From assembly GCA_021734255.1 (NCBI GenBank), contig JAIPJM010000002.1, positions 1-64,000 on the forward strand: a stretch of 64,000 nucleotides of DNA, in the 5' to 3' direction. The DNA is from Fidelibacterota bacterium. GTDB lineage: Bacteria > Fidelibacterota > UBA8477 > JABMPR01. Position 1 is the first letter of the stretch. Every line of letters begins with the position of its first letter. Under the pieces are notes generated by a model that ran no database searches, was not told the origin of the DNA, and worked only from the letters and a program-made list of their open reading frames with translations. This document shows, piece by piece, positions 8,423 to 16,296 of the stretch. Position numbers and translations under genes: made by a program.

Positions 8423-9559
8423 ATGGAACTTCATATCGATTCATACCTCGAGCAAGAAATTACTCCCTTCCCTACGGACCCTAAAAATTTTATCGGGAGT
8501 TTACAGCAAAAACGCCCTGAAATCTGGAAGAATGTGCTGACCAGTTTAATATCCGATGCTATCATCATTGTTGATGGCAACGATCAATCGGTCTATACAA
8601 ATAATAAACTTTTGGAAATACTTGGAATAAATGATACTGCGGTCCATGGTGCAAAAACAAGTGACATTCTGAATTGTGTGCACACCGATCCGATGGGTGG
8701 AGGTTGTGGATCAACGGAATTCTGTAACGATTGTGAGCTGCGAAAAACAATTCAACTGGCACAGAATCGCGGCCAAAGTAGAAGAGAATGCAGGATCAGA
8801 GCAAAGGGTGGTCGTGCACTTGAACTGGAGGTTAAGGCGGAGCACTTTGAGTTTGACTATGAACAATTCACCATTTTGACCTTACGTGATATCAGTAGTG
8901 AGAAGCGCAGGAAGGCACTGGAGAGAACCTTTTTCCACGATATTTTGAACACTGCTGGCGTTATTCATTCTGCATCGAAACTACTTAATGGAGATGAGAG
9001 CAAAAATCAGACATTTATGGACATGATCACGCGAAGCTCTCTAAACCTGATCGAAGAGATCAAATCTCATCGACTCCTTTTACAGGCAGAGAATGGTGAC
9101 CTGACTCCCCACATGACCCTCTTCAGTCCAAAGTCCAAAATTGTCGAAGTTGTGAAAGACCTTGAATACAATCCGATTTCCAAGGGAAAAACGCTGATTA
9201 CTGATGAATTCCTATCAAGTGCCGTTGTCGAATCTGATCCGGTGATTTTTGGAAGAGTGCTTCTCAACCTGGTAAAAAATGCCCTGGAAGCGTCCAATCA
9301 TGATGAGGCGGTTTCAGTCGGCTGCTTCGACTCTGCAGGCGGTGTTACCATATCCATCCACAATCCAACATATATTCCCCTTGATGTTCAACATCAGATC
9401 TTTCAAAGATCCTACTCTACAAAAGGTGAGGGCCGCGGCATAGGAACGTATAGCGTCAAGCTATTTGTCGAAGAATACCTTGAAGGTCGTGTGTGGTTTG
9501 AATCCTCTGTGCACACGGGGACTGTATTTTATGTATTTCTTCCAACAAATGAGGGTTGA
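8423..9559 (+). CDS. PAS sensor histidine kinase with a Cys/His cluster
   Basis: The 378-residue kinase is soluble. A PAS domain (about 35-160) contains CVHTDPMGGGCGSTEFCNDC, a run with four cysteines and one histidine in 20 residues, inserted where the PAS helical segment lies. The H-box is FFHDILNTAG (about residue 173). The ATPase domain has the N-box LLNLVKNALEAS and a GRGIGTYSVKLF lid. No receiver is fused, so it probably signals to a separate receiver such as the one at 10021. CAGGAG lies 8 bases before the ATG. The Cys cluster suggests a metal, Fe-S or thiol redox sensor; that role is inference. Confidence 0.9.
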   Translation: MELHIDSYLEQEITPFPTDPKNFIGSLQQKRPEIWKNVLTSLISDAIIIVDGNDQSVYTNNKLLEILGINDTAVHGAKTSDILNCVHTDPMGGGCGSTEFCNDCELRKTIQLAQNRGQSRRECRIRAKGGRALELEVKAEHFEFDYEQFTILTLRDISSEKRRKALERTFFHDILNTAGVIHSASKLLNGDESKNQTFMDMITRSSLNLIEEIKSHRLLLQAENGDLTPHMTLFSPKSKIVEVVKDLEYNPISKGKTLITDEFLSSAVVESDPVIFGRVLLNLVKNALEASNHDEAVSVGCFDSAGGVTISIHNPTYIPLDVQHQIFQRSYSTKGEGRGIGTYSVKLFVEEYLEGRVWFESSVHTGTVFYVFLPTNEG

Positions 9560-9611
9560 GGAATAAAACAGGATCGCATCATGATCCTGCATTCCTCATA
9601 CGTAGGAAACG

Positions 9612-9642
9612 AGAGAGGGGCCAAATACTCCGGTCCCTCTCT
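9612..9642 (+). terminator. Intrinsic terminator
   Basis: An 11-bp stem pairs 9612-9622 with 9632-9642 (one G-U) around a 9-nt loop. CTATTTTTAC follows at 9651-9660. A second smaller hairpin (CAGGATC with GATCCTG, about 9570-9590) precedes it. It ends the PAS kinase transcript. Confidence 0.7.
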
Positions 9643-9659
9643 TCATTGATCTATTTTTA

Positions 9660-10020
9660 CATTCAAACGCTTACACCAAACCAAAACTATATTCAGATCG
9701 AAAGCTTCATCCGCTCAAAGCAGTATCCATATTCCTTATTGTGCATGAATACGTAGAAATCAATCCCATATTGAGTCAAAATATGTTTAGGGTTGAGCTT
9801 GAAGAACCACGCTCACTTTCGTACATAGCCGCTCCTGAGCATATTGTGACTGCGGAATACGTCCGAAGGGCCTTGAAGGATGCCATATTACCAGGTTCGT
9901 GAAGTCCCCTATTGGACCCTAACTTCAACCTACTGAAACCCTATTTATCCGTACTAAGGCCTGCCATTAGGTGGCACATAGATAGAAAGGGAATTGATTT
10001 AAAGTTGGGGCCCGAAATTT
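9660..10020. other. Intergenic region with a possible 39-codon ORF
   Basis: The one frame that looks protein-like runs 9783-9902 on the + strand (begins MFRVELEEPRSLSYIAAPEH). It has no ribosome site and no domain I know. It could be a gene remnant. The rest shows nothing beyond a 6-bp hairpin (10011-10029) spanning the stop of the next minus-strand gene. Confidence 0.3.
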
Positions 10021-10461
10021 TTATTCGGGTATTATGGTTTGGTATTGATGTTTCTCTGAGTGCATGACTGAATTAATAACATTCACGAAATCAACGTGGC
10101 TAAACGGTTTGACAAAAGAATCTTTTGCCCCCAAGGATTTCGCCCATTCCAAACATTCAGGAAGGTAAGTTCCGCCGCTACCGGACATCGCTACAATTTT
10201 TACGTCAGGGTCTATTTCCCGTAAATCACTAATCAGGGAAAGACCATCCTTTTCCGGCATGTAGACATCTGTAATTATCAAATCCACAGGGGTCGTTTTA
10301 TAGATCAATTCAGCTTCACAACCATTACCGGCCTCAATACATAGGTATCCATACATGGTTAAAACTACATTCAAAAGTTCACGCACCTCAACCTTGTCAT
10401 CGACAATCAGAACGACTTTTTGTTCACCTGGGTAATAAGTATCTTCATGTGAGTTTGTCAT
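10021..10461 (-). CDS. CheY-like single-domain response regulator
   Basis: The start at 10461 is chosen because GGAGGG sits 7 bases before that ATG. The longer GTG frame from 10476 would overlap that ribosome site. The 146-residue protein is one receiver domain: VDDKVEVRE acidic pocket (second acid replaced by K), phospho-Asp in IITDVYMPEKDG, S/T in AMSGSG and K in SFVKPFS. There is no output domain, so it likely acts by protein contact or as a phosphorelay intermediate. The PAS kinase ending at 9559 is convergent with it and lacks a receiver, which makes the two a plausible pair. A TGCA-N5-TGCA dyad lies 123 bp upstream and GTGGCAT 41 bp upstream. Confidence 0.88.
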   Translation of the reverse strand: MTNSHEDTYYPGEQKVVLIVDDKVEVRELLNVVLTMYGYLCIEAGNGCEAELIYKTTPVDLIITDVYMPEKDGLSLISDLREIDPDVKIVAMSGSGGTYLPECLEWAKSLGAKDSFVKPFSHVDFVNVINSVMHSEKHQYQTIIPE

Positions 10462-10494
10462 TTTGTGACCCTCCACTCTCGTATGAGTAGATTC

Positions 10495-10508
10495 AATCTC
10501 TATGCCAC
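10495..10508 (-). promoter_or_regulatory. GTGGCAT promoter-like element
   Basis: On the minus strand GTGGCAT (10508-10502) is followed by AGAGATTGA. The GG-N10-GA layout is close to the sigma-54 pattern, but the -12 C is missing. The element is 76 bp from the dyad at 10584. Confidence 0.35.
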
Positions 10509-10583
10509 CCTTTTAATATGGGCTTTATATACTGTTATTATTGCTCTTAGAGGATTTTATGATTTCTCCATCTCGACATAAAG

Positions 10584-10596
10584 TGCATATCGTGCA
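10584..10596. promoter_or_regulatory. TGCA-N5-TGCA dyad
   Basis: The spacer TATCG is identical to that of the dyad at 7366. A degraded second copy (TGCA, N5, TACC) starts at 10607, 23 bp away. The site is 123-135 bp before the CheY-like gene start at 10461. Confidence 0.6.
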
Positions 10597-10730
10597 TACG
10601 GGTCTATGCATTTTTTACCTATAGTGAAATATTGATTCAGCTTTGGGACCAACCTACGTTCGCCCTGGCCAAAAGGGCTGGTATGGCTACGGCTCTGTAA
10701 GCAGGGCTAGGCGACTGCAGCTGTATCCCT

Positions 10731-10764
10731 TGAAACAAAAAACCCCCGGCAATACCAGGGGTTT
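10731..10764 (-). terminator. Intrinsic terminator of the cytochrome gene
   Basis: Reading the minus strand, a 10-bp stem (10764-10755 with 10749-10740, one wobble) closes on a 5-nt loop. It is followed by TTTTTTGTTT. It lies 28 bp past the stop of the cytochrome gene. Confidence 0.85.
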
Positions 10765-10791
10765 AAAATCGAGCAAATGAGTACGATACAC

Positions 10792-11217
10792 TTAGAGCGC
10801 ACCGCCCATTGATAGCTGGTAATGTACAGCGTCAATAATATCCTGCTCGCTACAGTCCATGCAAGTGCCCATAGGTGGCAGTACACCATACTGCCCCTGA
10901 TAACCCTCAGTCGCATGGGTGATCAGTGTTGGTATCCCCTTGGCGGCACTTTCTGCCCAGCGTTCCTGGTCAGCGTGCTTTGCTGCACCGGCCAAGCCTG
11001 CATCGTGGCAAGCGAAACAATACTTCTTGTATACAGCCTCACCATTGGCCAGGTCGTATTCATAATCTGCTGCCATGCTGCTTTCTGTAGCTGGTGCTGC
11101 CGATTCTGCTGCAGGAGCGGCAGACTCAGCGCTTGCTTTTTCTTTTTCTCCCCCACCGCACTGGATGACCAAAAGTCCCAGAGACAGTGCCAGGATCATA
11201 AGTCCTAATCGTTTCAT
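10792..11217 (-). CDS. Cytochrome c5-like lipoprotein
   Basis: The start at 11217 has GTGGAG upstream and gives a lipoprotein signal ending LLVIQCGGG. An upstream frame to 11298 would add 27 residues before the signal and is rejected. A spacer rich in A, E, S and P follows. The class I c-type cytochrome domain (about 60-141) has the haem-binding CFACH and the axial methionine in LPPMG. A second pair, CMDC, just after that methionine is typical of the cytochrome c5 family. It probably carries electrons in the periplasm while tethered to a membrane by its lipid. It forms a single-gene unit with its own terminator, and no oxidase or reductase gene lies beside it. Confidence 0.9.
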   Translation of the reverse strand: MKRLGLMILALSLGLLVIQCGGGEKEKASAESAAPAAESAAPATESSMAADYEYDLANGEAVYKKYCFACHDAGLAGAAKHADQERWAESAAKGIPTLITHATEGYQGQYGVLPPMGTCMDCSEQDIIDAVHYQLSMGGAL

Positions 11218-11483
11218 TTTTACTCCACTGTTTTTATTCATGTCTTTCGCAATTATATACTTGGCTGAAAGTAAATAAGAATCGCTTCCAAACCACAATA
11301 TTTCACTGTTAGCACAGAGATGATCCTGCTTTCACCAACACGCTTATATACAGGTAATAAAGATTAATTCAGTAATAATTAGGTAATCCCCTGTAATCGG
11401 GCTATATAGTCACGCTTTCGCAGGAGCCAGGTGGCTTTTGCACTTAATTCAGGTGATTCGAGTGTGATCTACGGATCCATTCT

Positions 11484-11511
11484 CCGCGATGATCGCGGCC
11501 CTTTCTTTTCC
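11484..11511 (+). promoter_or_regulatory. Leader hairpin with T-rich tail before the helicase
   Basis: CCGCGA (11484-11489) pairs with TCGCGG (11493-11498) around TGA. CCCTTTCTTTTCC follows directly. It looks like a short intrinsic terminator 46 bp before the DEAD-box start, so it could attenuate that gene. It might instead end an unseen short transcript. Confidence 0.4.
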
Positions 11512-11554
11512 ACGTGTCCGGCGGGCAGAGATTTGTTAGACCCCGGACCAGGAA

Positions 11555-12865
11555 ATGATGAAAAATTATACACGCGCCAATGACGCGCAAAACAACTCAC
11601 ACAATCAAAATGTACCACCCATTGCTGTCACAGGCGCTTTTGCACAACTCATGCCAGAATTACAGCGGGCAATTACCAGAGAAGGCTATTCCACACCTAC
11701 TCCGATCCAGGAACAAGCCATCCCGCGACTGCTGGAAGGCCGGGATCTTATCGGTACCGCGCAGACCGGTACAGGCAAAACCGCAGCCTTTGCCTTACCC
11801 ATTCTCCAACATTTGAGTAAACATCCTAAGAAGCCCCAAAAAGGTGCCCCACGGTGTCTCGTCCTCTCACCAACACGTGAGCTAGCTGCTCAGATCGGTG
11901 CCAGTTTTACTCGGTACGGAAAGTACCTTAAAATCAGCAATACAACCATTTTTGGTGGTGTTAACCAACATTCACAGGTTCAAGCACTCAGGGCCAGCGT
12001 TGATATAGTTGTTGCCACGCCAGGCCGGCTGCTTGACCTCATGCGTCAGGGACACCTGCGACTGGATGCCGTTGATATCTTTGTTCTCGATGAGGTAGAC
12101 AGAATGCTGGATATGGGTTTCCTCCCAGATATCAAACACGTACTCAAAAGTCTGTCTCCAAAGCGTCAGACCTTGTTCTTCTCAGCGACCATGCCACCTA
12201 AATTGCGCATACTTGCCAGTACAATGGTGAATGATCCAATCCAGGTGAGTATCGAGCCCGATAAACCTGCTGTGGACCGAATAACCCAGAAGGTCATGTT
12301 CGTTGGAAAGAAAAATAAGAATGCACTGCTTCTTTCACTCATGAATGAGCACAATATTAACAAGGCTATTGTCTTCACTCAGATGAAGCATGTGGCTAAC
12401 CGAGTGGCCAAGCAGCTGCAGAACGCTGGCTTTAAAGGTGAGGCTATCCATGGAAATAAGAGCCAGGCTACCAGAACACGGACATTGAACGGCTTCAAAC
12501 GGGGTCACTTCCAGGTCCTCGTGGCAACTGATGTGGCTGCTAGAGGCTTGGATGTCGACGACATTACGCATGTGATCAACTATGATCTCCCGGTAGAAGC
12601 TGAGACCTATGTCCATCGTATTGGCCGAACCGGTAGAGCGGGAGCCGATGGTGATGCCATCTCCTTCTGTAGTACAGAGGAAAGATCTTATCTCAGAGAT
12701 ATAGAGCGACTGCTGGGTAATCCAGTAACCGCAGATCTGGAACATGCTTTTCATTCACCAGAAGCGCTTCAAACAACTTCAGGGAGCAAAGCAGTCAACC
12801 ACAGTAATGGCAGCGGTAACAGAAAACGCAGGAACTCCAGGAATTTCAATCGCTCAAGGCGTTAG
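11555..12865 (+). CDS. rhlE: DEAD-box RNA helicase, RhlE-like
   Basis: An ATP-dependent RNA helicase of 436 residues. In order: Q motif PTPIQEQAI, motif I AQTGTGKT, Ia PTREL, Ib TPGRL, motif II DEVD (instead of DEAD), SAT motif III, ATDVAARGLDV and HRIGRTGRAG (motifs V and VI). The C-terminal tail is basic and rich in S, N and R, as in RhlE and CsdA proteins that bind rRNA precursors. Two ATGs stand in tandem. AGGA is too close to the first, so 11558 may be the true start. A hairpin with a T-rich tail lies in the leader. Its likely job is ribosome assembly or RNA turnover, especially in the cold. The gene converges with the dioxygenase gene at 12887. Confidence 0.92.
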   Translation: MMKNYTRANDAQNNSHNQNVPPIAVTGAFAQLMPELQRAITREGYSTPTPIQEQAIPRLLEGRDLIGTAQTGTGKTAAFALPILQHLSKHPKKPQKGAPRCLVLSPTRELAAQIGASFTRYGKYLKISNTTIFGGVNQHSQVQALRASVDIVVATPGRLLDLMRQGHLRLDAVDIFVLDEVDRMLDMGFLPDIKHVLKSLSPKRQTLFFSATMPPKLRILASTMVNDPIQVSIEPDKPAVDRITQKVMFVGKKNKNALLLSLMNEHNINKAIVFTQMKHVANRVAKQLQNAGFKGEAIHGNKSQATRTRTLNGFKRGHFQVLVATDVAARGLDVDDITHVINYDLPVEAETYVHRIGRTGRAGADGDAISFCSTEERSYLRDIERLLGNPVTADLEHAFHSPEALQTTSGSKAVNHSNGSGNRKRRNSRNFNRSRR

Positions 12866-12886
12866 ACCTATCTAAGGTCCGGACGA

Positions 12887-13777
12887 TCAGACCGTCGATG
12901 ATATCTTCACGGAGGTCATGGTCAATGAACCACCCACAGCCTGTTCATTAAAAAAGCTTACCTGATCGCCCTTCTCTTGGAGGGCGATCGCGTATAGCAG
13001 CGGCAAGTAGTGTTCTGGCGTGGGAATAGCCAATTGAAAGGCTCTACCCTGCGTTGGTAGATCGATCAATCGCTCATGCTCTCCTGCTAAGATCAACGCT
13101 TTCATGGTCGTATCGGCTTCCAGGGCCCAGTCGAATCCAAAACCGGGAACATCCAGTTTATTCCAAGCCACCATTCGCAGATTGTGGACCATATTCCCAC
13201 TACCGATGATCAAGACACCCTTGTCGCGCAGATATTTTAACTCTTGCGCCAATTCGTAATGCGCCCTGAACGATCGGCGCCGATCCAGGCTGAGCTGAAT
13301 AACCGGAATATCGGCTTTTGGAAAAAGATGCACAAGCACACTCCAGGTCCCGTGATCCAGTCCCCAGGAATAGTCCAGGTCAAGCGGTGTACTCTTCAGC
13401 ATCTTTTTAGTTTCGATAGCGAGTGCCGGGTCCCCTGCAGCAGGATATTCAACCTTGTAGAGTTCCCTGGGGAAACCTGAGAAGTCATGAATTGTTTTCG
13501 GATCTTGCATTGCTGTGACTTGAGTACCCATAGTTTCCCAGTGCGCAGACACACACACGATCGCTGTTGGCCGGGGTAATGATTCTCCTACCGATCGCAT
13601 ATTCTGAGTAAATACATTGTCTTCGATGGCATTCATGGGACTGCCATGGCCTACAAATAGGACGGGCATGCGCCCCTTCGAGTCTGGTCTGGGTTTCAAT
13701 TGCGATAATTTTTCATTCACGCTAACTCCTATCCACGTTGCCCCCACTAAAAGGCTGAGAAACTTCCTTCGTTCCAC
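12887..13777 (-). CDS. Extradiol dioxygenase (LigB/DODA, YgiD-like) with Tat signal
   Basis: This belongs to the class III extradiol dioxygenase superfamily, the group of YgiD and plant DOPA dioxygenase. Candidate metal or active-site histidines lie in FVGHGSPMNAI, CVSAHWET, GLDHGTWS and TPEHYLPL. A GTG start at 13777 is chosen: AGGGA lies 7 bases upstream and the protein then begins MERRKFLSLLVGATW, a twin-arginine-type signal. A longer frame from ATG 13852 has no ribosome site. Most YgiD-like proteins are cytoplasmic, so export is unusual. The substrate is unknown. It is a single gene, followed convergently by the helicase. Confidence 0.82.
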   Translation of the reverse strand: MERRKFLSLLVGATWIGVSVNEKLSQLKPRPDSKGRMPVLFVGHGSPMNAIEDNVFTQNMRSVGESLPRPTAIVCVSAHWETMGTQVTAMQDPKTIHDFSGFPRELYKVEYPAAGDPALAIETKKMLKSTPLDLDYSWGLDHGTWSVLVHLFPKADIPVIQLSLDRRRSFRAHYELAQELKYLRDKGVLIIGSGNMVHNLRMVAWNKLDVPGFGFDWALEADTTMKALILAGEHERLIDLPTQGRAFQLAIPTPEHYLPLLYAIALQEKGDQVSFFNEQAVGGSLTMTSVKISSTV

Positions 13778-13921
13778 TCTGTATTCCCTGATAATTGAAC
13801 ATTGCACTCGGATGAAACATAATTTCTGGATATTAGGCTGGACACAGCTCAACCGTGGTTACTCGGCCTTACTGATCTTTCTGGCTCAGAAATAGGATGA
13901 TCAATGCCATTGCGATGCTTG

Positions 13922-14263
13922 TCAGATCGTGATCAATTTCTCTTCAGCTTTAAGGAGGTTGGACAGTCGCTCGCCCCAGTAAACGACCTCAACGCCCAGC
14001 GTCCTCAGGGTCTCAGATGCTCCCAGATTATCTGCACACGACTTGCAAGCTGAGAATCGAACCCCTTCCTCTATCCCTTCACGAACCAGATCCTGAAATT
14101 TTGGATCAGCGGCCACCAGATTTGCAGAGCTCCCCCAGATAATGACCAGTACGTCTTCCCACCAGCCCTGTCGAGGCGCATTTACGACATACTTGAATAG
14201 CATTTCTTCCGCTGTTATGGAATCAGCATTCATCCAAAGAATATTCATTTTCTCCTGTTTCAT
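13922..14263 (-). CDS. DsrE family protein
   Basis: This 113-residue protein has the DsrE/DsrF-like alpha-beta fold: MNILWMNADSITAEE at the first strand, VLVIIWGSSANLVAAD at the second, and FSACKSCADNLGA with two cysteines where sulfur-relay members carry their active cysteine. VEVVYWGERLS closes the fold. Family members handle sulfur transfer or bind small ligands. The start overlaps the stop of the upstream membrane-protein gene by 4 bp (ATGA), with GAGGAG 8 bases before it, so the two are one operon. The sulfur role is from the family, not shown here. Confidence 0.8.
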   Translation of the reverse strand: MKQEKMNILWMNADSITAEEMLFKYVVNAPRQGWWEDVLVIIWGSSANLVAADPKFQDLVREGIEEGVRFSACKSCADNLGASETLRTLGVEVVYWGERLSNLLKAEEKLITI

Positions 14264-14529
14264 TCCGTTTTCTCCTCAAGCCTTTCTGATTCATGTGAAT
14301 TTTTAAACGTAACGATACGGTACAGAGCGACGGAGCCCCACACGAATTCCAGAATGATGAAGGGGATGTTCTCAAGTATGACAGCATACCAGGTAAGGAT
14401 GTATCCCCCCACTGCGTTCATCATATGATACCAAAAAGCATTTGCATGCAGCTTGCCCAGCTGATTCAAAACAAATGCCGTAAGCAGCAGGGTCAATCCA
14501 ATAAATCCCAATGCATCAATTATATTCAT
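14260..14529 (-). CDS. Small CBU_0592-like membrane protein
   Basis: This 89-residue protein has three hydrophobic segments (about 7-25, 33-51 and 53-70) and a charged C-terminal tail. The pattern of an N-terminal helix ALGFIGLTLLLTAFVLNQ, then HANAFWYHMMNAVGGYILTWYA, resembles the CBU_0592 family of small bacterial membrane proteins. Its function is unknown. It is translationally coupled (ATGA overlap) to the DsrE gene, suggesting a joint role. Confidence 0.75.
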   Translation of the reverse strand: MNIIDALGFIGLTLLLTAFVLNQLGKLHANAFWYHMMNAVGGYILTWYAVILENIPFIILEFVWGSVALYRIVTFKNSHESERLEEKTE

Positions 14530-14596
14530 ACGCTTATTATTCCTTTATCTGGCTTTCTATTAACTTATTATAGCTTTTATTTAATGTTATACTTAA

Positions 14597-15460
14597 TCAT
14601 GGAAACATAACAGCGCTGAAGCCTCCAAAACGTGGAGCTGTTGTGCTGAAATGTAATGTTAATCCATAGTGGGGATCATTCAAGCCATATTGGTTCTCAG
14701 TATACCAGAATGAGATGCCGAGTTTTTCGACCAGTGCCATATTCAACATGATCCCGAAGACCGGACCTTTATCAAATGCTGGCTCGATGATATCGTTCGC
14801 CACCAGGTAGTTCACATAGCCTAATCTAAGCTGTAGGGATCCATTCACCGCTAAATTTCCCAGGCTCCACGGGAATGTAGACTCCACACCCGTTCTTATC
14901 GCACTGGGACCTGCTCCTATGCGGGCATTCAGTGTGACAAAGGGCTGAATTGAGAGCCATGTGGACTCGATCACTGATCGGCTCAGCTTGATCAGTCCTA
15001 TCCCGCCCAGACGATATCCTGGCAACTGGTCCAGCTCCACCAATTGATAGCCATTTGCCCTGTGGTATGCGTTCTGGAGCTCATCACCACCAAGATCTCC
15101 ACGGATCAGGCCACCTGCCGCATAGCGATATGACCAACCCTTATGCACACCCTCCCTGGCAAGGCGATATGCGAACATATCGTATCGATAGCCCTGATCG
15201 CGGTCTGTAAAAATGGAATAATAAAATTCAAAGCTCCTTAAATTAATTCGGCCAATCTGGGAGAATTGGAGGCGAAAACTGGCCGTCATATAGTCGTCAT
15301 CACCTGGCAGGCGGAAAGCACTGAGTTGTCGCTGAATCAAATGATTGTCATTCCAATAGCTGATGCTGATCTGCTTAGCATCCAGAGTGTTCTCACCACC
15401 AAGCACCCACGACAAGGGAAGAACCAGAAACAGTATGCCCAGGAATATTTTTCGAAACAC
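14597..15460 (-). CDS. Outer-membrane beta-barrel protein
   Basis: This 287-residue protein has a Sec signal (MFRKIFLGILFLVLPLSWVLGG) followed by alternating hydrophobic and polar residues with many Y, F and G, the signature of a transmembrane beta barrel. A periplasmic turn and strand pattern recurs to the end, GLTLHFSTTAPRF. It differs from the two upstream paralogues and ends in FP rather than a lone aromatic. Its start overlaps the upstream stop by one base. It is the last gene of the SLC12-transporter operon. The function is unrecognised; a channel or lipid enzyme is possible. Confidence 0.75.
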   Translation of the reverse strand: MFRKIFLGILFLVLPLSWVLGGENTLDAKQISISYWNDNHLIQRQLSAFRLPGDDDYMTASFRLQFSQIGRINLRSFEFYYSIFTDRDQGYRYDMFAYRLAREGVHKGWSYRYAAGGLIRGDLGGDELQNAYHRANGYQLVELDQLPGYRLGGIGLIKLSRSVIESTWLSIQPFVTLNARIGAGPSAIRTGVESTFPWSLGNLAVNGSLQLRLGYVNYLVANDIIEPAFDKGPVFGIMLNMALVEKLGISFWYTENQYGLNDPHYGLTLHFSTTAPRFGGFSAVMFP

Positions 15461-16296
15461 TAGAAGATGACCTGAAAGCCCACTGACCCAAGATAGGACT
15501 CATTATCAAAGGAGTAGGTGTCATACAAATGATAGGCGTAGTAGAAGCCGGCAAAGTTATGCAATTGTTTGCGGAACAGGTTCAGACGGAGTACCGTTCG
15601 ATATTCCCAATCCCCTGTCTCCCGTAACCAGGCCGTTACATCCGTACCTGCAAAGTAAGCCCACTTATTGAAAGAGCCGATCTGGAAGCGTAGTCTGCCA
15701 CCAATCTTCCATTCATAATCGTGATACCGACCCGTCCAGATCGTCCCTGCAGAATCTCGATACCTGGCCAGGAATACATACCCATCCAAATCATTGATGA
15801 ACTGATTCTTATAGGGCTTGAACTGCTCACGAATAAATAGGTAATTCGAGCCCTTGGTTCCGATCGAGACTTGTAAACTGTTCATCCAGACATAGCCAGC
15901 AGGATCTGCTTGACTTACAGTATGATTGGACTCATGGTTAATACCTGCCCGAATAATGGCTGTGGGCAGCTCATAGCGAATATCTGGCCTGATATTGTAC
16001 ATCAGTTGGTAAAGGGTGAATTCACCTCGACTCAACTCTCCCCTGATAACGGTTTTATTGGAGATCAGACCGGCGAGGTAGATATTGTTCCAGCGAACAA
16101 AATCAGTGAGCGCAAGAAATTCAACACGATAACCGGGATTTTCGGCACTGGTTCTTTCCTGGCCATGCACATGATCGATGAGATTGATATAGCCTTGAGT
16201 GTCCATGGCTAACTCAGGAGCCTGCATGGCCAGAGAGCTCACCCCAACAAAGAGTAGAGACACACAGACCGTCAGTTGAATATGCTTATGTATCAA
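15460..16296 (-). CDS. Outer-membrane beta-barrel protein, paralogue A
   Basis: This 278-residue protein has a signal peptide (to about residue 24). It shares a layout with the next gene upstream: GYINLIDHVHGQ near the N-terminus, then a strand-rich body with the conserved island SIGTKGSNYLFI and the end YLGSVGFQVIF. A C-terminal phenylalanine is the usual outer-membrane insertion signal. Similarity to its neighbour is clear by eye but modest in identity, so the pair arose by an old duplication. It overlaps both neighbours by 1-4 bp. No family name can be given with confidence. Confidence 0.75.
   Translation of the reverse strand: MIHKHIQLTVCVSLLFVGVSSLAMQAPELAMDTQGYINLIDHVHGQERTSAENPGYRVEFLALTDFVRWNNIYLAGLISNKTVIRGELSRGEFTLYQLMYNIRPDIRYELPTAIIRAGINHESNHTVSQADPAGYVWMNSLQVSIGTKGSNYLFIREQFKPYKNQFINDLDGYVFLARYRDSAGTIWTGRYHDYEWKIGGRLRFQIGSFNKWAYFAGTDVTAWLRETGDWEYRTVLRLNLFRKQLHNFAGFYYAYHLYDTYSFDNESYLGSVGFQVIF

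Noticed and set aside
9556-9756. 66-codon ORF after the PAS kinase
   Set aside because: It reads through the terminator at 9612-9642 and has no ribosome site.
9783-9902. 39-codon protein-like ORF
   Set aside because: Lacks a ribosome site and any known family. I left it as a note in the intergenic entry.
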